Source of the DNA: Cordilura impudica
Lineage: Eukaryota > Arthropoda > Insecta > Diptera > Scathophagidae
Direction of reading: 5' to 3'
Assembly (NCBI GenBank): GCA_963682025.1
Contig: OY821521.1
Location: 56,679,908-56,743,907 of the forward strand
Length of the DNA: 64,000 nucleotides
A program made the translations under genes and the position numbers. The notes under the pieces are model-generated. The model was not told the DNA's origin, did no database searches, and saw nothing but the letters and a program-made list of their open reading frames with translations. Positions 1 through 10,490 of the stretch are shown piece by piece (position 1 is the first letter of the stretch; each line of letters begins with the position of its first letter).

Positions 1-176
1 ATTTTTTTTGGTCGTTAATGATTTTGTACCAATTGCTTTGGAAGTTATGCCAGATAATACATGCGACTAGAACATCAGCGACGACCAGATATATATATAT
101 TTCGTATTGTTCTAGCTACTTCGCCTTTATATGTCTAAGAGTCAATCAGACATTTATATACGTTTATCGTTAAAGT

Positions 177-540
177 TTATGGACCTTTCTTGTTTCTTGT
201 AAAGAGCCAACACCAGTCCATAGACGAAAACCGCCATATTTTTTGGTACGTACTTTGGATTCGAGAATTACCATAATAATCAGGAAATAATTCGCCCGAC
301 CATTGAACATAATAGTTAATATTTACACCCTGAAATACTTCTGGCAATAACAGCGCATCCTGATCCAACCGTACGATTTCGGCACTTTGAAATAAAAAGA
401 ACTGCTCGCAAAGATTCAAAATTTCCAAGTCCTAAAAATTGAAGAAACATTTTATTGCAATGCATACACGGAAATTCTACAATGGAAGAATTTACAAATA
501 ACTGAGCCATCATGTCTCCATTTCTATATGGATAACTCAT
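177..540 (-). CDS. Unrecognised small protein candidate, two exons
   Basis: Seen: exon 1 is 540-481 (20 codons from an ATG preceded by ACAACA). A 49-base GT-AG interval (480-432) ends in a T-rich tract and TTTTTAG. Exon 2 is 431-177 with the stop at 177-179. The phase-0 join gives 104 residues, rich in aromatic and acidic residues, with a run of Leu/Phe in the middle and a basic tail (RNKKGP). Without splicing, both frames stay open separately across the junction, so a frameshifted pseudogene is the alternative. I see no signal peptide, membrane segment or family motif I recognise. The nearest other gene is the transporter about 4.7 kb away on the other strand. Existence of the gene is inferred from the splice-compatible frames only. 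Confidence 0.35.
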
Positions 541-789
541 TGTTGTACTACCAAAATTTATCTCATGAAGTAATTGAGATACCAAGTAAATAAACTAAAG
601 TTGGGCATTCCAATTCTTTCTAGTGAGCGATCTTTCGAGTTCTTGTAGTTCAAACGCTCTCTTTTAACTTTTTTTTTTAACCATGCTGCACGAACTAGTA
701 CAATAAAAATTGTTTGATCTACAGCATTTAAATCACGAAAGATCGGAGCAATATGTTTTGTTTAAAGAAACGTATACGAAATATATATA

Positions 790-962
790 TAAATAATCTA
801 ACCCACGCAGTCTCTGTGACTGTGTGTGACTTTGCGTGACTACCCCAAAATTAATCTATAGTCACAACAAGTGTATGGACCAAATTGCAGATTGATTGGA
901 TGAGGGGAAATGGGGTTTAAATCACTCCGTGACTGTGCGTGGCTATGCATGACTATCTCTAA
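790..962 (+). repeat. GTG-family dispersed repeat fragment
   Basis: Contains the phrases CTGTGACTGTGTGTGAC, CCCCAAAATTAATC, and GATTGGATGAGGGGAAATGG, which recur at 17740-18020, 25040-25100, 29415-30090 and 30895-31000. Noncoding. The family is arranged in tandem only at 29.4-30.1 kb. Confidence 0.7.
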
Positions 963-964
963 GT

Positions 965-1200
965 TAATATATCGCACCTGTACCTCTAAAGTGAGTCAAC
1001 TCAAAATTTAAAATTTTTCAGTAGAGGCAAAAAACGGTTTTTTTTTAATATTTACTCTAAAATTTAAAAACTGTTGTTTCAGTAGTTGTTTTTGCGATTT
1101 TTTCAGTGGTCATCAAAAATAACAATTTTTTGGGTGCAACTCAAAATATGTATTTTTAGTGGATTCTAAAGAAGCTACTCTTATATCATGTTTATAAAAA
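965..1200 (+). mobile_element. One-ended copy of the CACCTGTACCTCTAAAG TIR element
   Basis: The end CACCTGTACCTCTAAAGTGA begins at 974 and the next 200 bases match the left half of the complete copy at 20295-20706, including the phrase TCAGTAGAGGCAAAAAACGG. The right terminus is absent, so this copy is truncated where the next element begins. Confidence 0.65.
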
Positions 1201-1214
1201 AAATTTGTTTTTAA

Positions 1215-1534
1215 TATATGGGGGGTTTCATGTCAAGTGACCCAACTTTTTAAACCGATGTCTTCCGATCGGAAGACAAAGGTTAGTTCTTTTGGATAGT
1301 AGTTTAGAAACAATTTTTCAGCAAGATCGGTTAAGAACTCTCTGAGTTAGAGTGGGTCAAAATTTGACATTTTGAGCAAACAGGTGTTTTTCTCATCCAT
1401 GTAACTTTAAACCTATTGTTCTTAGCAAAATTTGTTTAGTTTAGATAGCTATTTCTTCAGTCTTTGCGAATTTCATCCCGATCGGAAGACATCGGTTTCA
1501 AAAGTTGGGGGATCTGACACGAAACCCCCATATA
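1215..1534. mobile_element. Short element with long terminal inverted repeats
   Basis: The left end begins TATATGGGGGGTTTCATGTC and the right end is its near inverse (GACACGAAACCCCCATATA). Both ends continue inward through the inverted pair AAACCGATGTCTTCCGATCG / CGATCGGAAGACATCGGTTT. The arms are about 55 bases with few mismatches around a noncoding 200-base core. No transposase. A TATA-type target duplication is possible but cannot be separated from the terminus. Confidence 0.7.
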
Positions 1535-1684
1535 TATCGGTAAACCCTTTAATTTCTTTTTAGCAGCAGTAACATTGTAGGCCTGTATACTAGTCTCCAA
1601 CATAAAACATTATGATTTGCCCCCAAGCTATAACACGGGTTGACATAATATTACTGTACACCATAAGTTTATCAGAGCATAATT

Positions 1685-1963
1685 TTAAAAATTTGCTTGG
1701 GCTGTATTTGGACTCCCACCAGTTAGACCAGTAACAATAACATTTGTCGAACGAGACTTGCGATCCATAAATTCTAGTTGGGATGTTAATTTGTTTATGT
1801 CGTTTTTTAATTTAAAATTTTCCACCTTTAGTTCTTCAATCTCTGATTGAAGTTCGATTAAGTCAGATTCTCTAGTCACATCTTTTAATTTACCGTCCAA
1901 AAGTTAGCTGAACTTATCCCAAGAGAAAATATCCTGAGAGTTGTTTTGGTTTTCGTTTTGCAT
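1685..1963 (-). pseudogene. Coiled-coil ORF1-like retroelement fragment
   Basis: Reading leftwards from an ATG at 1963, the frame codes for a short polar N-terminus, one in-frame stop near 1905, then a heptad-rich stretch (ELQSEIEELKVENFKLKN) followed by LEFMDRKSRSTNVIVTGL. A coiled coil leading into an 'R-x-x-N-V-I-V-x-G-L' segment is the layout of ORF1 proteins of non-LTR retrotransposons (family knowledge), in which the segment starts the RNA-binding domain. The internal stop and the loss of everything after about 90 codons make it a relic. A cellular coiled-coil gene is possible but less likely in this repeat-rich setting. Confidence 0.4.
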
Positions 1964-2114
1964 ATTTACACATGATACAAATTATTTACGGTTGTTTTTC
2001 TCAGTGCACTCTGGCGATGTGGACTGTAGTGTTCTCTTATTACTCATTTGTTTTTAAAGCATACGTTAAGGCGTACCTGTATAAACAGCGAAGGCAACAC
2101 TTTTTGTTATATTG

Positions 2115-2310
2115 GAAGAGGTTTAAATAGTAAAACCCGTTGCTTGAATTCTCAATTGGTTGTTTTCAGCAAAGGTATATTAATTCAACTTTTTGCCAAA
2201 CCAACTACATATCTATTACATTGGTTACTGATGACGGTTGGTTACTCGACCGGAAACAGCTGTGTAAGCTGTCATGCAGAATATAGATCAATTTTTTGAA
2301 ACAAATGTGG
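2115..2310 (+). mobile_element. Dispersed element copy carrying a hammerhead-like core
   Basis: About 190 bases align with the reverse complement of 53575-53760. Shared phrases include GCTTG-ATTCTCA, CAGCAAA-TATA, AACTTTTT-CCAAAC, then GGTTACTGATGA and a common tail CTGTCATGCAGAATATA and TTTTGAAACAAAT. No protein is encoded. The parent element is unknown to me. Confidence 0.6.
2221..2280 (+). ncRNA. Candidate hammerhead ribozyme motif (copy 1)
   Basis: Core boxes are in hammerhead order: CTGATGA 2228-2234; stem II CGGT 2235-2238 with ACCG 2249-2252; GAAA 2253-2256; stem III CAGCT 2257-2261 with AGCTG 2267-2271 closing a 5-base loop; then TC 2272-2273, which places the predicted cleavage after 2273. 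All invariant core positions are present. Weakness: I cannot pair the bases directly flanking the core into a clean stem I; only a distal ATCTAT/ATAGAT pairing is visible. A related copy on the other strand at 53594-53645 has a compensatory change in stem II. Confidence 0.5.
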
Positions 2311-3282
2311 CAGTGTTTTTTGCTCTATTTAAAGTAATCTGATCTTGAGCTTAAATAAGTATTTAGTTTTAAATTATTGTATTTGTTTGCCCAAGAATTG
2401 CTAAACAGCTAAATCTAACTTTTTTTTTTTTTGATTTATTATACATGAAATGCATATAATGCAATGTGCATATATTATTCAATGTCAAAGCTCGTTTTCT
2501 CAAACATAAGAATTTAAATCGACCCTAACTCAAGTATTTTTGGTAGTTACAGATTATAAGAACAAATTCTTTTCACCCTCACCATAAAGTGGCGTAGGTT
2601 GTAATAATAAGTTTAGTATTCAAACCAATACAAAAATGAGTAAATGTGGGTCTGGAATATTTTTCCTCTCAAAAGTAACAATTTATACTGGGGGCTATGA
2701 TACTGATGCTGAATATAAGCCCTCGACATATTTCTCTATATATCCCAGTCGTGATTAGATACATATAAACTTCTGATATCAATCAGTAATTTTTTTGCTT
2801 CTTTCATTTAAATAGTTTGTATTACTGTTAAAATGTCTTATCTTTAAGTTGTTGTTGTTTGAAACCAACACCACAATTACTCGCACTATCAATCTAACTT
2901 GCAACAACCGCAAATGTTAATTTTGGTTTTTGGTTTTCTTTATAAAAATTTATTTGAGCTTAATTATTGTTTGAATACTATGTATATTACGAGTAAACAA
3001 ATATTTTTCCAAGGGGAGTTGTTTAAAAGTAGAGCGGTTTAAAGAAAACATATTTGTTCTATGTTTTTATTTATAGAATCTTTACTTGTAATTTGTGAAC
3101 TAACAATAATTATTTAAATCTTGAAATTAAATCTTAGATATTATATTCATTGGTTCTCAAGTACAAAAAATATAATAACAATAACTTCTAGCAATGAATA
3201 CATTATATTACTAAAGTAAAGTACACCATATTTTCCATTTTAAAGCAAGAGCTAATATTTTTATTTCAGCCATTAGACATTT
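2311..3282. other. AT-rich spacer, no gene seen
   Basis: No ORF, RNA motif or clear repeat boundary. The phrase GAATATAAGCCCTCGA (near 2711) recurs in the inverted-repeat region at 12.4 and 13.0 kb, so part of this stretch is repeat-derived. Confidence 0.5.
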
Positions 3283-3820
3283 GTCATTGTCTTTTATTAG
3301 ATTGGGGACATATGTGACCCCAAGCCCAAAAGGGTTAATGGGGCCATATTATTTTTTTATTAAACCTTAGGCTATTAAGATAAAATAGAACATCTAACAG
3401 TAGAAAACTGATTAATTTTTGATACAAAGTATTTAGAGAGATTACATTAACTGAACTTTCATAAAAATCTAACTTTTCTCGAAATCCACAAAAAATAAAT
3501 CATAAAAAAAATTCTGGCAGAGGGATTTACCTAAACACTCACACAGTTAAACTATAACATGTATCTAACAAATCCTTAAAGTGCTGGATCCATTTTTTTA
3601 AATCTTGTTGAAGAAAATTTTTTAATATTTGAAAAACAAGTTTTCAAAATTTTATCAAAAAATTACCCATTTTCGGTCCCATTGCGCAATAGGTGAACAA
3701 CGTGGTAATAAAACAATACCTCACATCTGAGTGATCACGAGTGTTGAGATAAAAAAAACTTTGGCCTTACTCAATTTCTCAAAGTTGAAGAAAGTGCCAT
3801 CAAATTTCTTGACCGAGTGT
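3283..3820 (-). repeat. Dispersed repeat family X, inverted copy
   Basis: Reads as the reverse complement of 25.9-26.65 kb and 35.9-36.45 kb, sharing the GGGGTCA...TGACCCC palindrome region, the phrase CATTTTCGGTCCCATTGCGC and CAATTTCTCAAAGTTGAA. A short second piece in the opposite orientation follows at 3820-3860. Noncoding here. Confidence 0.7.
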
Positions 3821-3860
3821 TTTTTATGTATTAAAAAATTAATCAGTTTTCTACTCTTAG

Positions 3861-4222
3861 ATGTTAATAGGCTGGGCGTTTTTTGGTTACCGATGTTTTG
3901 TTCAACCGTTTTATCCCGATTTTGATTAATCGTATATTATTTGAAAGGTATTTCTTTTAAGCTGTTCACCAGATTTACAATTTTTTAAATCCTTCCCTTC
4001 GTTTTGAGTAAATTGCATTTAAAGTTGCTACTAACTCATACATAAACTTGTACATATGCTATGTGTGTTTTATTAAATTTGTTTATGTGTTTGTTAATGA
4101 GTTTGTTATCTTCATTCACAATAATAATAAACCAAAAAAAGTGTTGGTTTGTGAATTGGCTAAGTTGAAAAATAAAGCTGCCTAGAAATTGCACTCGAAT
4201 TTCGTGAGCTGGAGTCTGCTAG
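3861..4222 (+). mobile_element. Non-autonomous Helitron copy
   Basis: Aligns over its length with the copies at 47104-47465 (+) and 11912-12287 (-), sharing ACCGATGTTTTGTTC, TTTATCCCGATT and CAATAATAATAAACCA. Ends with a degenerate GCACTCGAATTTCG hairpin followed by CTAG (4219-4222) and a T, as Helitron 3' ends do. The 5' end lacks the A-TC junction seen in the other copies and may be truncated. Confidence 0.65.
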
Positions 4223-4371
4223 TTGTTATAAATCGATGTAAAAATTTCGTTGAATTTACTTCAAACATCTATAAAGCATACTTTTAATCATGAACACGTT
4301 TTAGTTATTACCGAACTGGCTCTTTTAATATCTGTATGATGCCATTAATTTCATTCACGTTAATATTACGA

Positions 4372-4554
4372 TCATCCAATGCAACCTGACATACTTTTCC
4401 TAAATTTTCTTCGGTAACTGACCCATTTAGGTGTACTATTCGGAATACCATCTTCTACCATTGCATATGACGTCGAAGATTCACCATAATGTTTATCAAT
4501 CCATTCCTTGGATTGGCCAGTATTGTTTCTCATCAAAAAACAATGTTTAATCAA
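4372..4554 (-). pseudogene. Mariner transposase N-terminal fragment
   Basis: The translation (60 codons) contains IKHCFLM, then WIDKHYGESSTSYAMVEDG, matching the N-terminal helix-turn-helix region of mariner transposases (family knowledge: 'KHCFLMGKN..., DKHYG-S-PS...V'). The WVSYRRKFRKS tail departs from the family, and no DD34D catalytic part follows on this strand. A broken relic; the subfamily is uncertain. Confidence 0.6.
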
Positions 4555-4750
4555 AACACGAAGTCCCTTGCAATCAATTTTTTATAAAACTTTAAAAGCA
4601 GCATCATTTTTATAACGGTAACCTTTTTCTAATTGATGAAATTTTTACTCAATTTTTCTAAATTGTATTTAATTTTAAGTATTGTGTTGATGTTACTTCA
4701 TGTTGTCGTTTTATTCATTTGTTTCTGGCGTTGCCAGATTTAATAAAAAA

Positions 4751-4790
4751 TATCCCTGAAGAAGTTGGAAAATCCCAACTAAACGTAGGA
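4751..4790 (+). ncRNA. Decayed Penelope-type hammerhead motif
   Basis: CTGAAGA 4756-4762, perfect stem II AGTTGG 4763-4768 / CCAACT 4775-4780, then AAACGTAGG where an active motif would have GAAACGTCGGG. Flanking CC and GG can form a minimal stem I. It matches the better-preserved motif at 51834-51874 on the other strand. The first G of GAAA and the cleavage-site C are mutated. Confidence 0.5.
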
Positions 4791-5192
4791 GAAAAAATTA
4801 AATAATAATCTTTTATTTAAATCTTGAAATGTCCTTGGAAGCCGGTCAGAAATAAAACTTCTGAATATTCATTAAATAATACAAAAAAGGTCGATATATA
4901 AAGAAAATTACATTATATAATGAAAATGAAGAAATTTATACTTATCACGCTATCTCCATATTAGGCCTGGAATTTTAATTCCATGTAGTAAGAACCATGT
5001 TTATAGTCAGATCACATCATTTCCTCTCATAAACACATTGCAATGTTTTACACTCTCATCTATTTCATTCACACTCTCACTCTATGCCAAACTCCGTAAC
5101 CTATGTCTACCTAAATATCATAGTGTGTGTGTGTATGTGTGTATTTTATTTAAAATGTTGTTTTCTTTTTTTATTATTATTGTTGTTTAAAG
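4791..5192. other. Spacer or transporter intron, no feature resolved
   Basis: AT-rich, with a TGTGTG run near 5125 and a T-rich tract (5156-5189) that serves as the polypyrimidine tract for the exon at 5193. Upstream exons of the transporter are not visible and may lie beyond a long intron or outside the window. Confidence 0.5.
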
Positions 5193-5909
5193 GTGATTTA
5201 CTTGAAAACTACTGCTGGAATGATGACCTGATGAATTTTTCTCGTGTACTCTTCTCTATATCGATATTATTAACTTTCCCTATTGAATGTTTTGTATCAA
5301 GAGAGGTATAAAAAACACTAACAAACTTTAAATTTCACTTCTATAAAGAATACAGTTAATTTAAGTTAAAAATTTACTAACATATTTCTAAAATTTTATA
5401 GATTGTAAGACATATGGTGCACCGTTTTGTCTTAAAGGAACCCATCAGTGAATTAACCGATGAAAAAGATCCGAAACTGGAAAAGGGAGCCGTTGTGGAC
5501 GAATATTCCCGAAATATAACTTTGGCCATTGTTTTTAGTGCCTTTGTTATATCACCCATGACGGAATGTTTGGGATCTGTTTTGGAATTGAATGTAAGTT
5601 TTGAACAATTTTCCAGAAAAATTAAAAAAAAAAAAATTTATTAAGTTGCCCGTTTTGTATTAGGGTCTTTTGGCTGCCATACCTTTGGCTTATATATTAC
5701 CCGGTTTAGCGTACATACAACTCGATCCGAATCCTTTGTTGGGTCGTGAAAAGTTGCCGGCTTTAGGTTTAGTTGTATTTGGTGCTTTAGTTACTATTTT
5801 GGGTGCTGCTGTCTTATTGCCCAGCATCGATGAAGATTGCCGTGCCGATATTGTGTTGGATTATTGTGAAACTTCAAACTTACGTGATAATGTTACTTTA
5901 AGAACTTAA
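5193..5909 (+). CDS. SLC38A11-like amino acid transporter, last three exons (partial)
   Basis: Exons are 5193-5305, 5402-5593 and 5664-5909, joined by GT-AG introns of 96 and 70 bases; the stop is at 5907-5909. The 183 or so residues visible hold three hydrophobic segments: FSRVLFSISILLTFPIECFV, ITLAIVFSAFVISPMTECLG and, after the last junction, GLLAAIPLAYILPGLAYIQL plus a final LGLVVFGALVTILGAAVLL. The 'TFPIECFVSRE' and 'G-xx-AA-xx-AYILP' phrases are typical of the Aa_trans (amino acid/auxin permease, SLC36/38) superfamily, and the overall pattern is closest to the insect SLC38A11 group (family knowledge). This is the C-terminal 40 percent of a plasma-membrane or lysosomal amino acid carrier; the transported substrate cannot be read from sequence. 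Earlier exons are not found. In Drosophila a gene of this group lies near PPO2, so synteny with the PPO cluster is plausible but unverified. Confidence 0.8.
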
Positions 5910-5917
5910 ACTGGAAT

Positions 5918-6013
5918 ATGTTCTCGTTTATCATTGTAGCCATTGTGATTGTTATCGTTGTCATCGCCAGTACATTGTTAAGCAACTTGTTAAATTTGCA
6001 ACAGATGATGTAG
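5918..6013 (+). CDS. Small ORF for a 31-residue single-pass membrane peptide
   Basis: An ATG with A at -3 lies 8 bases after the transporter stop and opens a different frame. The product starts MFSFIIVAIVIVIVVIAST, one continuous membrane helix, followed by a short polar tail (SNLLNLQQMM) and TAG at 6011-6013. With no charged residue in the helix, it resembles small fly membrane peptides encoded on longer or dicistronic transcripts (inference). The alternative is a frameshifted extension of the transporter: an upstream frame change would fuse it to the C-terminus as a twelfth hydrophobic segment. No motif identifies a partner. Confidence 0.4.
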   Translation: MFSFIIVAIVIVIVVIASTLLSNLLNLQQMM

Positions 6014-7039
6014 GTAAACAAAAAAAAAAAATATATATATATATATATAAGTAAAACATGAACATTAATATTTATATTTTGTTAAAAAAAAGAAAACACA
6101 CAAACACATACCCCCACCTACACTCACAAATTCTTTTCTAGAGATTATGAAAATAAAACGACGAAGAAAAATCATTGTAAAAAAGGTATAGTTTTTAAGC
6201 AGAACAGCAAAATGTTTAAAAAATAATCTTTAAAACTCGAACAAAATTTATTAGAAGCATTAAAAAACAAAATTTATGCTCTTCGAAGAAATCAAAAAAA
6301 AAAAAAAAAAAAAGAACAAAAAAGAACAAGAAAAAAGAAAAACAGAAAAATGACTTTTATAGTTACAAGCGGGTATCTAAATTCAAATATCTTATGAATT
6401 CTTAAACTATCTGTTAGAAAGTATTTGCAAAATTTAAATTTCTATAAGAACCATTTCCCAGAAAAAACATACCGAAGTAATTTAAAATTTCTTAGAGTTG
6501 CGCAGCAAAATTTTTATATAAGGGTTCCTAACACCAAAAAAGAGAACATGTTCCACACCACTGAAAATATATGGGGACAGTTTGATAAATCGGGAACTTT
6601 TGGAATAAAAAGTATTTTTTTTTTTCGTCAAAAAGCATTTTATTTCTCAATATAGTCTTCTTGTTTGTACAATTTTTTTATTCCTTCCCAATATTAGGTT
6701 TTTACAAGGTCCTCAAAATAGGCATTTGATTCAGTGGTGATCTTTTCATTCAACCAAATCATTTCTCGCCAAGCAAGTTCTTCAAGCTTAGATGCAGTGA
6801 TGCAGTTTAGTGAACCGTATTAAACTTAAAAGAGTGCTAACTAATTGAACTAGAAAGCACAAGCCTAAAGATTAGCTGAAAAGATAATGGTTTTCAGGGA
6901 CCGAAAATAACAGTTATTTTGAAATTTTAAAACCAAAAAAGTATATAGAAGCAAATGTCGGAAAACTGATTCACATATACCATATTCATCCTTATGAACT
7001 AGTCTATGATAAAAAAAAAATATATTGATTTTTAAAATT
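6014..7039 (+). other. Probable 3' UTR and AT-rich spacer
   Basis: Poly-A and TA runs, AATAAA-type signals near 6151 (AAAATAAAACG), and no gene. From about 6890 onward isolated AAAATAACAGTTATTTT motifs foreshadow the minisatellite that follows. Confidence 0.45.
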
Positions 7040-9516
7040 TTGGTTTTTATTTTTTGGAACAAAAATAACAGTTATTTTTGATTTTTATTTTTTGAACAAA
7101 AATAACAGTTATTTTGTGATTTTTATTTTTTCGAGCAAAATTAAATATTTTCTGAATTTTATTTCTTGAGCAAAAATACCAGTTATTTTTTTAATTTTAT
7201 TTTTTCGAGCAAAAATAACAATTATTTTTTTATTTTTATTTTTTGAACAAAAATAACAGTAATATTTTGATTTATATTTTTTCGAGCACAAATAACAGTT
7301 AATTTTTCATTTTTATTTTTTCGAGGAAAAATAACAGTTATTTTTTTATTTTTTTTTTCCAAACAAAAACAACAGTTATTTTTTTAATTTTATTTTTGCG
7401 AGCAAAAATAACAGTTATTTTTTATTTTTATTTTTCGAGCAAAAATAACAGTTATTTTCTGATTTTTATTTTTTCGAGCAAAAATAACAGTTATTTTCTG
7501 ATTTTTATTTTTTCGAGCAAAAATAACAGTTATTTTTATATTTTTATTTTTTCGAGCAAAAATTACAGTTATTTTCTGATTTTTATTTTTTCGAGCAAAA
7601 ATAACAGTTATTTGCTGATTTTTACTATTTTTTTGAGCAAAAATAATAATTTTTTTTGATTTTTATTTCTTCGAGCAAAAATAACAGTTATTTTATGATT
7701 TTTATTTTTTCGAGCAAAAATAATAGTTATATTTTGATTTTGATATTTTTTCGAGCAAAAATAACAGTTATATTTTGATTTTGATTTTTTCGAGCAAAAA
7801 TCACAGTTATTTTTTGATTTTTATTTTTCGAGCAAAAATAACAGTTATTTTCTGATTTTTATTTTTATAGCAAAAATAACAGTTATTTTCTGATTTTTAC
7901 TTTTTCGAGCAAAAATAACAGTTGTTTTTCTGTTTTTATTTTTTCGAGGAAAAATAACAGTTATTTTCTGATTTTTATTTTTTCGAGCAAAAAATAAGTT
8001 ATTTTCTAATTTTTATTTTTTCGAGCAAAAATAGGCAGTTATTTTCTGATTTTTATTTTTTTGAGCATAAATAACCGTTATTTTATGATTTTTATTTTTT
8101 GAGTAAAAATAACAGTTATTTTTTTATTTTTATTTTTTGAGCAAAAATAACAGTTTTATCTGATTTTTACTTTTTCGAGCAAAAATGACAGTTGTTTTTT
8201 GTTTTTATTTTTTCGAGGAAAAATAACAGTTATTTTTTTATTTTTATTTTTTGAGCAACAAAAAAAATGTTTTTGATTTTTATTTTTTCGAGCAAAATTA
8301 GATATTTGAGCAAAAATAACAGTTATTTTCTGATTTTTATTTTTTCGGGCAAAAATAAAAGTTATGTTTTGATTTTTATTTTTTCGGGCAAAAATAAAAG
8401 TTATGTTTTGATTTTTATTTTTGAGCAAAAATAACAGTTATTTTTTTATTTTTATTTTTTCGAGCAAACATTACAGTTATTTTCTGATTTTTATTTTTTC
8501 GAGCGAAAATAACAGTTATTTGCTGATTTTTACTTTTTTTTGAGCAAAAATAATTATTTTATGATTTTTATTTTTTCGAGCAAAAATAACAGTTTTATGA
8601 TTTTTATTTTTTCGAGTAAAAATAATAGTTATATTTTGATTTTGATTTTTTTTCGAGCAAAAATAACAGTTATATTTTGATTTTTGTTTTTTCAAACAAA
8701 AATAACAGTTATATTTTTGATTTTTATTATTCGAGCAAAAATAACAGTTATTTTCTGATTTTTATTTTTCTAGCAAAAATAACAGTTATTTTTTGAATTT
8801 TTTTTTTCGAGCAAAAATAACAGTTATTTTTTGATTTTTATTTTTTCGAGCAAAAATAACAGTTATTTTTTGATTTTTATTTTTTGAGCAAAAATAACAG
8901 TTATTTTTTGATTTTTATTTTTTCGAGTATAAATAACCGTTATTTTTTGATTTTTATTTTTTCGAGCAAAAATAACAGTTATTTTCTGATTTTTTTTCTC
9001 GAGCAAAAATAACAGTTATTATCTGATTTTTATTTTCTCAAGCAAAAATAACAGTTATTTGATTTTTATTTTTTGAGCAAAAATAACAGTTATTTTTTTA
9101 TTTCTATTTTTTCTCGCAAAAGTAACAGTTATTTTCTGATTTTTATTATCTCGAGCAAAAATAACAGTTATTTTTTGATTTTTATTTTCTCGGGCAAAAA
9201 CAAATTTATTTTTTGATTTTTTGTTTTTTTAAGCAAAAATAACAGTTATTTTTAGATTATTATTTTTTGAGCCAACAACAGTTATTTTTTTTTTCAAACA
9301 AAAATAACAGTTATTTTTTTGATTTTTATTTTTTCGAGCAGTTATTTTTTATTTTTTTTTTCGAGCAAAAATAACAGTTATTTTTTGCTTTTTATTTTCG
9401 AGCAAAAAACAGTTATTTTTTGATTTTTATTTTTAGAGCAAAAATAACAGTTATATTCTGATTTTTATTTTTTGGAGCAAAAAACAGTTACTTTTTGATT
9501 TTTATTTTTTCAAGCC
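7040..9516 (+). repeat. About 40-bp minisatellite array with internal dyad
   Basis: Roughly sixty imperfect units of the form TTTTTCGAGCAAAAATAACA / GTTATTTTCTGATTTTTATT, each about 38-41 bases. Every unit carries the perfect dyad AAATAAC-A-GTTATTT. Variation is by point change and small indels, with some short units. The open frames through it (repeats of FSSKNNSYF) are by-products of period and composition, not genes. Confidence 0.9.
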
Positions 9517-10075
9517 AATATCAATGCTAATATCAAGTATATTTTAAGCATCAGAATTTAGATTTACTAACATTAGTGCTTACAAATTTTCCACTGACAA
9601 ATTGTACCGCAAATCTCATAGAAGCAATTTGACGGCTGAAAAGGATCTCTGTTTTTCTTTATAGTTATCAATTTCATAAAAAGCTTTGCGAACATAACCA
9701 TTAATTATCATCATCGTCATCATCAGAGGAAGAGCTTAAAATTTTTATTTCCCGCAAACCACTCTAGAAAAGAACATGATTTTGAACACTACTTTCATCT
9801 ACTAAAAATAGTTCATCTTCACCATGCGTTGGCATCGTTGGCATGATCGTTTTGCTTGAATTAATACGAACATTTGCTAATGTTTAATAACACAAGCAGT
9901 GTCTGACGGACCCTCCAAAGATAACTTACCAGTTCCAAATTTTGAATTTGCTGAAAAATTTTTTTAGGGGGCGTTTTGCTGCTTCTTTTTTCTGACGTGT
10001 TAGCCAACGTCTGAATCTAGGCTCAAAGAATAATGCATCATATATTGTGTCATTTTCCAATAACATAATTTGTCT
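9517..10075. other. Non-repetitive stretch, possible decayed transposase
   Basis: Richer in GC than its surroundings, with an ATCATCATCATCGTCATC run (acidic Asp/Glu-type codons when read leftwards). It lies directly downstream of the hAT-like fragment at 10076-10303 on the minus strand and may be its decayed continuation. No intact frame. Confidence 0.3.
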
Positions 10076-10303
10076 TTATTCTATGTTGGTCAAAATCTTT
10101 TTACTTATTACAGTGTTTATATTTTTCAACTTAAAAGACAGTTCCAGCCAAAACTTATAGAAGTCACCTAATAGCAACTGACTCTTTTGCAGTTTTAATG
10201 TTAATACATGTACAGGTGCCAGAACTGTGACAAAGTTTTCGTTTGATACCCATTCATGAATCTTGAGTTGATCAGATGTTGGTAAATTACTTATGCAAAA
10301 CAA
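10076..10303 (-). pseudogene. Possible hAT transposase fragment
   Basis: The translated segment has WVSNENFVTVLAPVHVLTLK then LQKSQLLLGDFYKFWLEL. This resembles the part of hAT transposases where 'L-PF...T..LQ....T..D.....W..L' is conserved. Only about 75 codons are open, with no BED finger or dimerisation domain in frame. Similarity was judged by eye, so the call is tentative. Confidence 0.3.
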
Positions 10304-10305
10304 TA

Positions 10306-10490
10306 TTAACTTTTATTTTTGTTCGAAAAGATAAAAATCAAAATATAAATGTTAATTTTGTTTGAAAAAATAAAAATCAAAAAAAATAAATCAGAAAATG
10401 ATGTTATGTTATTTTTGCACAAAAAAAAAACAAAAATCAAAAAATAACTGTTATAAGCTGACTTTTATGAAAAAAAAGGAATAACTGTTA
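10306..10490 (-). repeat. Inverted relics of the 40-bp minisatellite unit
   Basis: The strand-reversed unit (TTGTTCGAAAAGATAAAAAT, AAAAAATAACTGTTAT) appears about four times in decayed form. They are separated from the main array by the 800-base hAT-like segment, so the array was once flanked by, or duplicated as, an inverted arm. Confidence 0.65.

Noticed and set aside
7396..8428. Frames with repeated FSSKNNSYF or KNKNQNITFIF peptides
   Set aside because: By-product of the 40-bp repeat whose period and composition rarely make stops.
7040..9516. Regular repeats resembling a CRISPR array
   Set aside because: Units are contiguous and near-identical throughout with no unique spacers, and the DNA is clearly eukaryotic.
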